64,000 bases of DNA, from positions 124,001 to 188,000 of the forward strand of contig NZ_VJYI01000023.1 in NCBI RefSeq assembly GCF_008065375.1, given 5' to 3'. A program made the position numbers and the translations under genes. This document shows, piece after piece, positions 26,670 through 36,244 of this stretch. Origin of the DNA: Nonomuraea sp. SYSU D8015. GTDB lineage: Bacteria > Actinomycetota > Actinomycetes > Streptosporangiales > Streptosporangiaceae. The notes below the pieces were generated by a model, which saw only the letters and a list, made by a program, of their open reading frames with translations, was not told the DNA's origin and did not search any database. The first letter of the stretch is position 1. Every line of letters starts with the position of its first letter.

Positions 26670-26683
26670 CCTGTACGGTCACG
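26665..26683. terminator. Bidirectional hairpin embedding both stop codons
   Basis: CGTGACC (26665-26671), loop TGTAC, GGTCACG (26677-26683). The left arm contains the TGA of the rightward lipoprotein gene, and the right arm contains the TGA (as TCA) of the leftward gene. It is short, but its placement fits a shared terminator between convergent genes. Confidence 0.55.
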
Positions 26684-27404
26684 GCCCGGTCTGAAACTTG
26701 GGGGAGATCCAGGCCAGGCGGAACGAGTCGCCCGTTGACGTGCTGTTGCCCTTGAGCACCAGGATCTTGAGCGTAATGCGGGACGTGCTCCCCACCTGAG
26801 CCGTCATGGTCGGCGACTCGGTGTACGTGGCCACCCGCTTGTCCAGGACCTGGCCGTCGAGAGCCAGAACCGAGAATTCGACCTGCGCCGCAGCATTGGC
26901 GGATCCTCTATCTATGCCAGCTTTCGCCGTGAACGTGGTGGCGCCCTGGGGAACGACGAAGTCCATGGTGCCGTCCATGGCGCCACGCTGAGAGACAAGG
27001 CAGATCATGCCGGGAGCTGGCGTGGTCTCACCACCCAATAACGCGATGCCGTCTTTCCAGGCGTTCCCGCCCAGGCTTCCGCAGGAATCGTCCGCGACCG
27101 CTTCATTGACGCTGAGCACGGCTCCCGTTCCTGCAGACGTCTGTTCCCCGTCTCTGGCCGCGGAGGGGGTGGCCGTGGTCGTGGTCGTCATGGTGACCGT
27201 CGCCGTGGCGGTCGTGGTCACTGCGATGCGATCGCCCAGCGCCTCGCGTACCGCGTCAGGAGCGGCGATGACGGCGGCAATCACGACGGCGGCCGATGAG
27301 ATCAATGTTCCTGCGAATGTCAATAACGCCGTCACCACCGCGACCTTGTGTTGACGCCCGCGTTCTTTTGCGGCGGCCGGATCTTCTGCTCGGTCCTGGG
27401 CCAT
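26679..27404 (-). CDS. Membrane-anchored NPCBM-like domain protein
   Basis: A 241-residue protein: a charged cytoplasmic start (MAQDRAEDPAAAKERG), one membrane helix at about 22-50, a Thr-rich linker (about 62-80), then an extracellular beta domain (about 100-241). The segment FTAKAGIDRGSANAAAQVEF and later DGQVLDKRVATYTES resemble the NPCBM/NEW2 carbohydrate-associated domain. Function is probably cell-surface binding; no enzyme domain is present. It converges with the lipoprotein gene and is preceded by an AT-richer stretch (27405-27445) that likely holds its promoter. Confidence 0.75.
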   Translation of the reverse strand: MAQDRAEDPAAAKERGRQHKVAVVTALLTFAGTLISSAAVVIAAVIAAPDAVREALGDRIAVTTTATATVTMTTTTTATPSAARDGEQTSAGTGAVLSVNEAVADDSCGSLGGNAWKDGIALLGGETTPAPGMICLVSQRGAMDGTMDFVVPQGATTFTAKAGIDRGSANAAAQVEFSVLALDGQVLDKRVATYTESPTMTAQVGSTSRITLKILVLKGNSTSTGDSFRLAWISPKFQTGP

Positions 27405-27445
27405 CCGATGATATTAGCGGACATTAACCTGGCTGCAGATATTAT

Positions 27446-28917
27446 TTGAGTGATCCATTGTTAAGAATCGATCATTTGGCCCAGCTTATCGAAGGCGACG
27501 ATGTCGTCGCGCAGCCGCGGCAGCGGCGGTTCGAGGTCGATGGGCTCGTAAATGGTGACGCCGTCGAACCCGGTTCGGCCCTGAACGCGGCGCTGAAGGC
27601 CAAGATCGAGCAGATCATGGCGCGGCCCGAATTCCAGGGCGCGCGGTGGGGGGCGGAGTTCTTCGCCCTGGACAGCGGAGAGTCGATCTACGAGCTCAAC
27701 AGCGGTGAGCCGTTCAACGCCGGGTCGTCGTCCAAGGTTTTCGTAGGCGGGGCGGCGATGCTGGCGCTCGGCTACGACCGGCGCTTCACCACCCGGGTGT
27801 ACCGGACGGGGCCGGTGCGGGGTGGTGTGCGCAAGGGCGACCTGGTGCTGGTGGCCGGTGGGGACCTGCTGCAGTCGGGGCGTCTGCGCCGCAATGGGGG
27901 CATGCTCCTGCCCGACCCCGACCCCGACCCCGACCACACCTACAGCTCTACGCCGGGCGCCGGCCCTATCGGCGGCGACCCGCTGCAGGAGCTTCGTCGG
28001 CTCGCCGCACAGATCGCGAAGTCCGGCGTCAAGCGCGTCGAGGGCCGCGTCGTGGTCGACACCTCTCTGTTCCGTGAGGGCAGTGAGAAGCTGGCCAACA
28101 ACGTCACCGCCACCATCTCGCCCATCACGGTCAATGACAATGTCGTGGACGTCACGGTCAAACCGGGACGCCGCTCCGGCCAGGCGGCCGTCCTGCGCAT
28201 CTCTCCACGCACCGACTACGTTCGCATCATCAACAAGGTCCAGACGGTTGCCGCCTCCGACGCCGCCGCCCGCCCTCTCACCTTCGCCGACGACGAGCGC
28301 CACCCCGACGGCTCCCACACCGTCACGCTGAAGGGCGACATCCCGGCCGATAGCGAGGGGCTGTTCCGGGCGTACTTCGTGCCCGAGCCGGCCGTCTTCG
28401 CCGAGTTCCTGTTCACCAAGGCGCTCGGCGAGGCCGGTGTGCGGGTCCAGGCGGAGAAGACGGGGACGGGCGGGCGCAAACTGATTGCGGAGTACATGGG
28501 GCCGGCCTCGATCCCGCGCCGCCCGGCTCGGCGGACAACAACTTCACCCCGCGCAATTTCACCCAGTTCCTGGCCTACATGGCGCGCCAGCCGCACTTCC
28601 ATGAATACCGCGACGCGCTGCCGATCACGGGCAAGGACGGCTCCCTGGCCGACGTCCAGCCCGACTCACCGGCGGCCGGGCACGTCTACGCCAAGACCGG
28701 CACCAGCATGGGCGGCCCGAACGGCGTCGGGATGGTGCGCAAGGCCCTGGCCGGGTACGTCGAGCTGCCGGGCGACCGCCTGGTGGCCTTCGCCGGGTTC
28801 GTCGGTATGTCGGCCAACGGCGAGCAGGCGCAGCGGGAGGTGTCCGTACTCACGGGGCAGGCTCTCGGCGAGATGGCCGCCACCGCCTACACCACGCTGG
28901 GTGGCACAGGAGCCTAG
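27446..28917 (+). pseudogene. D-Ala-D-Ala carboxypeptidase (S13/PBP4-like), SxN region lost
   Basis: This is a class-C penicillin-binding protein of the DacB type. SxxK lies in AGSSSKVF, followed by the family's insert (TSLFREGSEK, ISPITVNDNVVDV), and the C-terminal part carries KTG in HVYAKTGTSMGG. Between EYMGP (about 28500) and the segment FTPRNFTQFLAYM there is a frame change, and the stretch that should contain the SxN motif (S-D/Q-N-L-H) is missing, a deletion of some tens of residues. No signal peptide is seen; only a TTG could begin the frame. The protein should be inactive. Confidence 0.75.
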
Positions 28918-29009
28918 GGCCGTCTCGGTGCAGCGTCCGGCCCGCTGCGCGCAACCTCCCTGTTTCCCTCTGGTCCATGCTCATGTGCCCTGGAGAGGCG
29001 CCGGAGCGA

Positions 29010-29530
29010 ACCAACTCGGACCCAGTCTCCACCCGGTGCTGGATCGGCGAGCCCTGGTGGACGGGGCTTGGTGGCCCTACTCCCACGACGCGAGGGCCGG
29101 ACTGCCCGGCCTCATCGCCGCCGTGGACCGGCTGCTTGATCGGGTCATGCTCCGCATCGGCGTGCACCGGGACGCGTGGCAGCGCATTCCGCGCCGGATC
29201 CCGGCACGCGGGCGGCAGGTCCGGGTCGGCTGGTTCCGCCACGCCGATCCTCGCGTGATCATTCTGTTCTTCGCTGCCGCCGAGCCGGTCGTCCTACTGA
29301 TCATCCCGCCGGGGTACCGCCGCCGGCCCTGCCGAGGCCACGCTCAAGCTCACCGGCCAGGACACCACCGGCTGGACTGCCGACGCCATCTTCACCATCG
29401 CGCACCTGCCGCCCGATCCCGCCCTCCGCGCGACGGCCGCCAGGAGCTCGGCCAGCAGGGAGAGCGAGGTCGGATCGGTGACCGAGCAGGAGGCGCAGTG
29501 CACCATCAGACGGCTGTCAGCGCAGGCGTG
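29010..29530 (+). pseudogene. DUF5994 family protein, frameshifted
   Basis: LVDGAWWPYSHDARAGLPGL, DRVMLRIGVHRDAWQRIPRR and VILFFAAAEPVVLLIIPPG match the DUF5994 layout (the VDGAWWP box is characteristic). One extra base at about 29312 moves the remainder to another frame, EATLKLTGQDTTGWTADA, ending near 29530. DUF5994 genes commonly sit near PP2C/STAS stress genes in actinomycetes, as here, but their role is unknown. The gap 29531-29856 holds nothing recognised. Confidence 0.6.
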
Positions 29531-29856
29531 ACCACATGCCGCCTGCCGGCCGGATAGAGCGGTTCAGGCACCGCCCGTTCTGGCGGCGGACCGAGCTCCG
29601 GCCGGCAGGCTCCTCATCCCGTGGGCTGAGCGTGCTGCTCGGCGTGCAAGGCCGTGCCCGGGCACGCGGCATCACCTGCTCGCTCAGGGAAACGGGCAGA
29701 GCCAGATGAGCCCATCGCCAACAGCGATCGCCACAAATTGGCACAGGATCGCTCCGGTCGCCGACGGCGGTGGACGGACTCGGCCGTACCTCCGTCGCCC
29801 GTCAGAACTTTAAAGTAAAAGTGACGCGCCGCCCAGCGTGGAGAGGGGTGGCAGGC

Positions 29857-30468
29857 ATGGAGCTACGCCAGCTGCGCTATTTCGTCACCCTGGCCGAGGA
29901 ACTGCATTTCGGCCGGGCCGCGGCCCGCGAGCACATCGTGCAGTCCGCGCTGAGTCAGCAGATCCAGCGGCTCGAACGCGAACTGGGAGTGCGACTGCTG
30001 GAACGCAGCACCCACCACGTCGGACGGGCCACACGGGCCGCAGGCGACGCCGCGACGCCATCGCCCCCGCTCCGTGCCGGCATCATCGACGCCGGCTACG
30101 ACTCCATGCCGATGATCCTGCGCGAGGTGCAGCGACGCCGCTCGACCGGATTCACACCCACCCCCTACGAGGGGACCGTGGAGAGCACACGTGCCGACGC
30201 CGACCTCGTACTCCGACATCGCTGCGTCTTCTGCCTTCCCTCCTCCTTCCGATCCTCCAACCTACCCGGCACCACCTGGCGGCCCCTGTCCGAACCCGCC
30301 GCGCACTACCCATGGTCACTTCTCTGGCCCGAGGCCAGCCCCTCCATTCACGTATCCGCTGTCCTCGACAGCGCCAAACGACTCGCCCGACAGCTCGGGT
30401 GGTTGGAACCCGCGCTGACGGAAGAGGGCGACCCAGCTGTCACCGACCTCGACGACCAACCCACCTGA
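29857..30468 (+). pseudogene. LysR regulator with internal deletions
   Basis: The HTH half is intact: MELRQLRYFVTLAEELHFGR and AREHIVQSALSQQIQRLERE. After ERSTHHVGR the effector domain is collapsed: RAGIIDAGYDSMPMILREVQ follows too soon, then out-of-family residues, then the C-terminal ending HYPWSLLWPEASPSIHVSAV. The frame remains open for 203 residues against about 300 expected. A DNA-binding fragment might still be made, but no inducer domain is complete. The short region to 30659 has no gene that could be recognised. Confidence 0.7.
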
Positions 30469-30659
30469 ACTACAAGAGGAACTCGCTGTTCCGACCGTGC
30501 TGCCGAACCACATCACGTGGTCGGTCGCCGAGCGTCCGCTGCAACCTGCGGCAGGTACCGGCACGTGGGCTCCGGCAGCCGACGATCCTGCTCCTCGACG
30601 AGAGCCGCCACACCCGGGTGGCCCGCTGACCGCCTGGCATGGGTCTGCCTCGCAGGAGG

Positions 30660-32384
30660 TCAGCGGGCAGGCCGCGTGGCGGTCGGGACGCGCAGGGCCA
30701 AAAGGGCGATGTCATCCGTGTTGCCAGGAGGCATGCGGGTGAGGATCTGATCGCAGAAGTCCTCCAGAGGATGGCGGGCAAGGGCGGCGGCATGGCGGCG
30801 GAGACCACGCAAGCTGGTGTCCAAGTCAGTGCCGGGGACTTCGACCAAGCCGTCTGTGTAGAGCAGCAGGGTGGAGCCGGGAGGCAGGGCCGCCGTCGCG
30901 TCCGGTCGGCTGACGCCCCCTAGGCCCGTGCCCAGCAGCAGGCTCTGACCTTGTTCCAGGTATTCGGCGTGTCCCTCCCGGGTGACCAGGAGGGGCGGAG
31001 GATGACCGGCGCTGGTCCATCGCAGCTGCCAGGGCCCTTCCTCTGGACCTTCGACGCGGGCGTAGATCGCGGTGGCCAGAGCGACGTTGGTGATGATGGG
31101 AACGGCCTCGTCGAGGCGGTCGATGATGGCACTGGGCGGTTTCATCCGATCCCAGGCCAGCGAACGCAGCATGCCGTGCAGTTGGGCCATGCCTGCCGCG
31201 GCGGCCAGGTCGTGGCCGATGACATCGCCGATGACCAGGGCGATGGCGCCGTCACGCAGGGGGAAGGCGTCGTACCAGTCGCCGCCTACCTGCGAACCGG
31301 CCGGGGCGGGCTGGTAGCGGGCGGCCATGCGTAGCCGGCCGGGCTGGGGGAGGGCGGTGAGCAGGTTGCGCTGCATGGCCTCGGCGATCTCGCGTTGGCG
31401 GCCGAACCGCAGGGTGTTGTCGATCGCCAGACCGACGCGGCGGCCGATGTCGCCGATCAGGGCCACTTCTGTGGCGTCGAAGGGCCGGATGTCGTCGGTA
31501 CGGGCCAGGGTGAGGGCGCCCGTGACTTGCCGGGCGGCGCCCAAGGGCACGATGAGCGCCGAGGCGGCGCCGACTGCCTGGAGGAATCCGGTCTGGACGG
31601 CCGCCAGGGGCGAATCAGGCGGGGTGGCGATCTGCCTTGGCCCCAGCAGCACCGGCGCGCCGCCGCGCAACACCCGTACCAGAGCGGAGCGGGAGTGTTC
31701 GTCCAATGCCGGGAGAGGGCCCCGCCACGCTTCCTGATCCAGGTCACGGCCTTCTGGCCCGACCACCGCCACCCTTCGGACTCCCTCTTCCCTGCGCAGG
31801 TCGATGGCGAGCCAGTCGGCCAGGCGCGGCACGAGCAGGCGCCCCAGCCGAGCGAGGGCCTCCTCGGTGTCCAGGGTCTGAGCCAGGGCTGTGGAGATCT
31901 CCGCGGCCAAGGTCAGCCGGTCCGTGAGGTCCTCCAGGGCGATCACATGCGCCGCGAGGCCCTCCTCCGTCGCCCGTCCGGCCGCGTCACCGACGAACAG
32001 CACGGTCGTACCGAGCACGCGGCCGTTGCTGATCACAGGAGCGCTGAACCAGGTGACGGGGATGGGATGCCCGTCGCCGCTCAGAAAGCTGTCGAGCTCG
32101 GCGCAGGACGACATGCGGTGGGTGAGCGCCATGTGCAGCCGGCACCGCTCATCCGGAATGGCGGCACCGTCCGCGTGGCGGTGCACAAGGCCGTGAAAGC
32201 CCTCCCCCACCATCGCCGGCGCAGTGCGGCCCAGCAGTTCTTCCGCTGCGAGGTTGACCGCGACGATCTGCCCGGAAGGGTCCAGCACTGCCACGCCGGC
32301 GCCCAGATGGTCGAACACCTCCCGCCAGAACTCCGGCCGCATCGCCCACCCTCGGCCCTGGCCACCAGCCGTGTTCCGGACCAT
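30660..32384 (-). CDS. SpoIIE-type PP2C serine phosphatase with PAS and GAF
   Basis: A 574-residue cytoplasmic phosphatase. A PAS domain lies at about 18-130 (VFDHLGAGVAVLDPSGQIVA), a GAF domain at about 165-325, and a PP2C/SpoIIE domain at about 345-568 with GGDWYDAFPL, VIGDVIGHDLAAA, HPPPLLV and the late acid pair in GNTDDIALL. The ATG at 32384 has GGAAGGAAC upstream. Such enzymes dephosphorylate STAS anti-anti-sigma proteins in partner-switching stress signalling; two STAS genes lie at 34119 and 36791. No anti-sigma kinase gene is in the window. Confidence 0.92.
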   Translation of the reverse strand: MVRNTAGGQGRGWAMRPEFWREVFDHLGAGVAVLDPSGQIVAVNLAAEELLGRTAPAMVGEGFHGLVHRHADGAAIPDERCRLHMALTHRMSSCAELDSFLSGDGHPIPVTWFSAPVISNGRVLGTTVLFVGDAAGRATEEGLAAHVIALEDLTDRLTLAAEISTALAQTLDTEEALARLGRLLVPRLADWLAIDLRREEGVRRVAVVGPEGRDLDQEAWRGPLPALDEHSRSALVRVLRGGAPVLLGPRQIATPPDSPLAAVQTGFLQAVGAASALIVPLGAARQVTGALTLARTDDIRPFDATEVALIGDIGRRVGLAIDNTLRFGRQREIAEAMQRNLLTALPQPGRLRMAARYQPAPAGSQVGGDWYDAFPLRDGAIALVIGDVIGHDLAAAAGMAQLHGMLRSLAWDRMKPPSAIIDRLDEAVPIITNVALATAIYARVEGPEEGPWQLRWTSAGHPPPLLVTREGHAEYLEQGQSLLLGTGLGGVSRPDATAALPPGSTLLLYTDGLVEVPGTDLDTSLRGLRRHAAALARHPLEDFCDQILTRMPPGNTDDIALLALRVPTATRPAR

Positions 32385-32751
32385 GCCGTTCCTTCCGCTA
32401 TAGACGTGCGCTGCCGGCCAGAGCCGGCCGGCGGACCTCGGCCGGCTACCGGCAATGATCTCCGGCGCGGACTCGCCGTGCCCGGCGATGCGGCGATGCC
32501 CCTGTCACCGCATGGCGGCTGTCGTCCGGGGTCGCGTGATCGTACATCAAGCGCGGCATGACCAGCATGGGCTCGAGTCGGTGTCGTGGCGTCTCGCTCC
32601 CAGATTGTGGCTGACGCCCCGTGGCCTCGGAGGAATGCTCTTAGCCTGAAGCATCATGGTACCGGCGCAGATCGCGCTTTCCGGACGCCGCCGTCACGAT
32701 GGTGTCCTCGCCTTCAACGCGGGCCAACGCCGCGAAAGGGGACCTCTCATC
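32385..32751. other. Divergent intergenic region
   Basis: About 370 bp between the leftward phosphatase and rightward YihY genes. It should hold both promoters. No additional gene or strong hairpin was recognised. Confidence 0.5.
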
Positions 32752-33657
32752 ATGAGCGTCACCGGGCCGATCCGGCGGTCGGCCGAAAGGCTGGCAGCGG
32801 GCTGGCGGCGCGCCCGCGAGCGTCATGGATGGCTGGACCATCTGGTGCGGGCCGTGGTTCGCTACGACCAAGCCGATGGCGGCCGGTTATCGGCCGCGCT
32901 CACGTACTACGCCTTCTTCGCCACTTTCGCGTTGGCCCTGCTGGCCTTCGCGATCCTCGGTCACGTCATGGACGACCCGACGGTGCTGGCCACGGTGCAG
33001 CGCTACCTGAGCGAGAACTTCCCTCGCCTGGACGTCCAGGCGTTGCGGGACGCCACGGGAACCGCCGGCGTGGTGGCCTTCATCGCCCTGCCGCTGACGG
33101 GCTTGTTCTGGATGGACACCTTGCGCTCGGCCAGCAGAGCTGTCTGGCGCCTGGAGGAGTATCCGGGCAATTTCTTCCTGCGCCAGCTCATTGACCTGGG
33201 CGTGGTGGCCGGGCTCGGCCTGCTGCTCTCTCTGTCGCTCGCCATCGCCTTCGCCGCCGAACGGCTGTTGACCTGGCTGGCGGTGCTCACCGTGGGGGTG
33301 AACGCCCTCCCAGCCCAATGGGCGCTCACAGCCGCCGCCTTCGCGTTCGGCTTCGCCGTCAATACCTTGCTGGCCGTGGCGTTGCTGACCGCGCCTCCTC
33401 GGTTACGGCTGCCCCTGCGCCGCGTGATCGGCCCGGCGCTCGTCATAGCCGTCGGCATGGAGATCCTCAAAACCCTCGGCCAGGTCTACGTCAACCTCAC
33501 CGCGGCCAACCCCGCGTACCAGGTCGTCGCCGGTGCCGCCGGCATGCTCCTGTTTCTCAAAGTCGTCAACCAGCTCATCCTGTTCGCCACGGCTCTTGCG
33601 GCCACCAGCACAGCCGGGCACGTCACCGATCTGGCCGCCCGGCGTGCCTCTCCCTAA
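32752..33657 (+). CDS. YihY/BrkB family membrane protein
   Basis: A 301-residue membrane protein of the YihY (virulence factor BrkB) family with about six helices. The family pattern DGGRLSAALTYYAFFATFAL is near residues 42-60, followed by long helices such as GVVAFIALPLTGLFWM and the C-terminal LFLKVVNQLILFATAL. The ATG at 32752 is preferred over one 96 nt upstream because AAAGGGGAC precedes it and it begins the conserved part. The molecular function of the family is not settled (envelope-related). It stands between the PP2C and STAS genes. Confidence 0.87.
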   Translation: MSVTGPIRRSAERLAAGWRRARERHGWLDHLVRAVVRYDQADGGRLSAALTYYAFFATFALALLAFAILGHVMDDPTVLATVQRYLSENFPRLDVQALRDATGTAGVVAFIALPLTGLFWMDTLRSASRAVWRLEEYPGNFFLRQLIDLGVVAGLGLLLSLSLAIAFAAERLLTWLAVLTVGVNALPAQWALTAAAFAFGFAVNTLLAVALLTAPPRLRLPLRRVIGPALVIAVGMEILKTLGQVYVNLTAANPAYQVVAGAAGMLLFLKVVNQLILFATALAATSTAGHVTDLAARRASP

Positions 33658-34118
33658 GCCTCCGGGGCCTTGGCAGGTCGATCACCGATGTCTTGCCTCC
33701 AAGATCACGGCGCTCCGGGGACGCGAGTGGGATAGCTTGGGAAGACCGAGGACCTCTCGTGCGTCGGCATCCAGGCCGACGTCGCCCACGGCGATGGACC
33801 ATTTGCGGATCCTCCGGGGTCCAGGCAGGCCGGGTGACCGTGAGGTGGGCGTTTTCCTTCTCGTCACAAGCCATCGAACGCGCTTGCTCACGCGATCCCG
33901 TTCAGCGACCATCCGCCTCAGGCCGATCTAGAGGCCGCAGCGTATCCGGCGGAGAGAACGCGCGCACATCGCCGACCACGCGGTCGCTGGCTCGCTCGGC
34001 GCCCAGCGTGGCCACGCACCGCCTGTCGGGTCGACCCAGCGGTGCTGACCTCGCAATCCGGCGGCCGACCGCCGCCGGCTCGTGTTTCCCTCCTGCGCCT
34101 CTCCGATCGGAGAACTTC
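33658..34118. other. Gene-poor gap before STAS gene
   Basis: About 460 bp. A leftward 76-codon frame (33682-33912) contains no recognisable domain and is not called. The STAS promoter and its GGAG ribosome site lie at the right end. Confidence 0.45.
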
Positions 34119-34442
34119 ATGACCGTCATCAACGCGACCCCGCTCGGCGGAGCTGACGCATCGGCTCCCACCACCGTCCACCTCTCCGGCGAGATCGACA
34201 TCTTCACCAGCAAGGCGTTCCGCCGGCACCTGCTGAACGCCTTGACCTCCAGCACCAGGCTGCTCATCCTCGACCTGTCGCAGGTGTCGTTCTGCGACAG
34301 TTCAGGCTTGGCCGTGCTCGTCGGCATCCATCACCGTGCCCGAGCGCGAGGCATCACCCTCGCCCTGGCCAATCCTCGCCCGTACGTATCCGAGATCCTG
34401 CGCATCACCGGCCTGGACCGCGCCTTGCCGATGATGGCCTGA
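34119..34442 (+). CDS. STAS-domain anti-anti-sigma factor
   Basis: A 107-residue single-domain STAS protein: VHLSGEIDIFTSKAFRRHLL in the first strand-helix unit, LLILDLSQVSFCDSSGLAVL with the phosphorylatable serine segment DSSG, and ITLALANPRPYVSEILRI near the end. These proteins bind anti-sigma kinases in their dephosphorylated state and are reset by PP2C phosphatases such as the one encoded at 30660-32384. The ATG at 34119 follows GGAG. A truncated paralogue at 36791 shares its C-terminal ITGLDR-x-LPM ending. Confidence 0.9.
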   Translation: MTVINATPLGGADASAPTTVHLSGEIDIFTSKAFRRHLLNALTSSTRLLILDLSQVSFCDSSGLAVLVGIHHRARARGITLALANPRPYVSEILRITGLDRALPMMA

Positions 34443-34595
34443 GCGGCCACGCGGGTGACCCCGTGCCAGAGCCGGCCATCGCGATCGGTGATGGAGCTTG
34501 CTGGGATTGGGCGTTTCCGTCGCCCCACCGATCGCCTTGACTGGTAAGCGATCAGCCGGCGCATCTCGCGTCGCTGTCTCCGTGAGGGGGTCGTG

Positions 34596-34907
34596 ATGCC
34601 CCTGGACGCACAAGAGGCGAAAGCAGCCGCGCGTGCCGGCCTGAACGGTCAGGCACCGCGATGCGATCACATCGACCTGCTTCCGGCCGTGGAACCCGGG
34701 AAAGGCGAGTGCCAGGCATGTCTGGTCGCCGGCCAGACCTGGACGCGGCTGCTGACGTGCCTGACCTGCGGTTGGGTCGCCTGTTCCGACGATTCGCAGG
34801 GCGGCCACGCCAAGGCTCACTACGAGGAGACCGACCACCCGGTGGTCGCCGACCTGGCCCCGGGCTCGATCTGGCGTTGGTGCTATGTGCACCAACGACC
34901 TGTATGA
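34596..34907 (+). CDS. UBP-type zinc finger protein
   Basis: A 103-residue protein with a ZnF-UBP domain. The ligands are visible: C and H in PRCDHID, C-x2-C in GECQAC, C-x2-C in LTCLTCGWVAC, then HAKAHYEETDHPVV. In eukaryotes this fold binds ubiquitin tails; bacterial members are usually small stand-alone proteins of unknown role, often near stress genes. ATG at 34596 is preferred over the GTG just before it because GAGGGGG is correctly spaced only for the ATG. It is directly followed by the desaturase gene. Confidence 0.85.
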   Translation: MPLDAQEAKAAARAGLNGQAPRCDHIDLLPAVEPGKGECQACLVAGQTWTRLLTCLTCGWVACSDDSQGGHAKAHYEETDHPVVADLAPGSIWRWCYVHQRPV

Positions 34908-34916
34908 GCGAGACGA

Positions 34917-35927
34917 ATGAGATTCATGACTCTTTCCATACAACCGGTACAACGCCGTCAGGACTACGACGGCACCTCACCGTTCCCCGGAGCAGGAGAA
35001 CACGCGCCGGCGGGCCTGGCCGTGGTGGCGCTGACGGCGGCGATCGTGATCCTGCCGTTCATGGCGCTCGGCGTCGCGATCTCCCTGGCGTGGGGGCAGG
35101 GAGTCGCGCTCACCGATCTGCTGCTGGCGGCGGGCTTCTATGTGGTGACCGGGCTCGGCGTGACGGTCGGGTTCCACCGGCTGCTCACCCATGGCTCCTT
35201 CACCGCTCGGCCGTGGCTGCGCGTGGCCCTGGCGATCGTCGGCTCGATGAGCTTCCAAGGCAACGTCATCGGCTGGGTCGCCATCCACCGCCGCCATCAC
35301 GCCTTCACCGACCGGCCTGGCGACCCGCACTCTCCCTACCGGTACGGCACCGGCCTGCGCGGGCAGCTTCGGGGGCTTGCCCACGCCCATCTGGGCTGGC
35401 TGTTCACCGACGACCAAACGCCTGCCGAGCGCTACGCCCCGGACCTGCTGGCCGATCCGGCCATGGCCCGGGTGACACGCGCCTTCCCCGCGCTGTGCGC
35501 GCTGTCGCTGGCGCTGCCGTTCCTGGCCGGCTGGGCGATCACCGGCACCGTGTACGGCGGCCTCACCGCTTTCCTGTGGGCCGGATTGATCCGCATCGCG
35601 CTGCTCCAGCACGTCACCTGGAGCGTCAACTCCCTGTGCCACGTCATCGGCAACAGGCCCTTCAAAACCCGTCGCCACGACCGCTCCACCAACCTGTGGC
35701 CGCTTGCCCCGCTGTCCTTCGGCGAGAGCTGGCACAACGGCCACCACAGCGAACCCAGCTGCGCCCGCCACGGCCTGGAACGCGGCCAGATCGACCCGTC
35801 CGCCGGCGTGATCCGCCTGTTCGAACGGCTGGGCTGGGCCAGCGACGTGCACTGGCCAGATGCCGACCGCATCCAACGCCGTCGCGCCGACCTCTCATCA
35901 CAAGCCCGGGCATCCAGTGCAGACTGA
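34917..35927 (+). CDS. Fatty acid (acyl-CoA) delta-9-type desaturase
   Basis: A 336-residue integral membrane desaturase. The three histidine boxes are HRLLTH, HRRHH and HNGHH with the standard spacing, embedded in four long hydrophobic stretches. It should be a di-iron enzyme that inserts a cis double bond into acyl chains, adjusting membrane fluidity. The end differs from canonical members by a short hydrophilic tail (DADRIQRRRADLSS). Nine bases separate it from the UBP gene, so both are probably co-transcribed within this stress-related cluster. Confidence 0.92.
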   Translation: MRFMTLSIQPVQRRQDYDGTSPFPGAGEHAPAGLAVVALTAAIVILPFMALGVAISLAWGQGVALTDLLLAAGFYVVTGLGVTVGFHRLLTHGSFTARPWLRVALAIVGSMSFQGNVIGWVAIHRRHHAFTDRPGDPHSPYRYGTGLRGQLRGLAHAHLGWLFTDDQTPAERYAPDLLADPAMARVTRAFPALCALSLALPFLAGWAITGTVYGGLTAFLWAGLIRIALLQHVTWSVNSLCHVIGNRPFKTRRHDRSTNLWPLAPLSFGESWHNGHHSEPSCARHGLERGQIDPSAGVIRLFERLGWASDVHWPDADRIQRRRADLSSQARASSAD

Positions 35928-36244
35928 CCGATGCGCTTTCGGGTCACCATCATCATTGGTCGGCTCTGGACCGCAGCGTCCACCGCGCTGCCGGCCATGT
36001 CACACCAGCCGGTCACCGGTGACGAGGCGCGGGCCAGGCCGAGGGCTCCGATGCACCAGGACCGTCCGCATCCTGGCCCCACCGGTGTCCGCGCCGGCGC
36101 GATGCCTCAACCAGAGGGCCTCCGCGCCTGCTCACGCCAGGCGTCACGGCCCCCTTCACCATCGTGACGGCCGCGGTCCCCCACCACGCGGTCACACCGG
36201 CGGAACCATTCGGACACCCGCTGCAGGCTGCTCCGCCACCCGGC
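35928..36244. other. Intergenic region
   Basis: About 317 bp between convergent genes. No family-level similarity and no strong terminator was seen. Confidence 0.45.

Noticed and set aside
27905..27940. Pro-Asp repeats in the carboxypeptidase remnant as a functional motif
   Set aside because: A short slippage-type run (CCCGAC repeated) within the family insert; no known role.
30540..30630. Possible ABC-transporter signature (QPTILLLDE) near 30580
   Set aside because: Only about nine residues, in a frame otherwise unlike an ABC protein and without a Walker A motif.
33682..33912. Leftward 76-codon frame between YihY and STAS genes
   Set aside because: No ribosome site, no recognisable domain and atypical composition.
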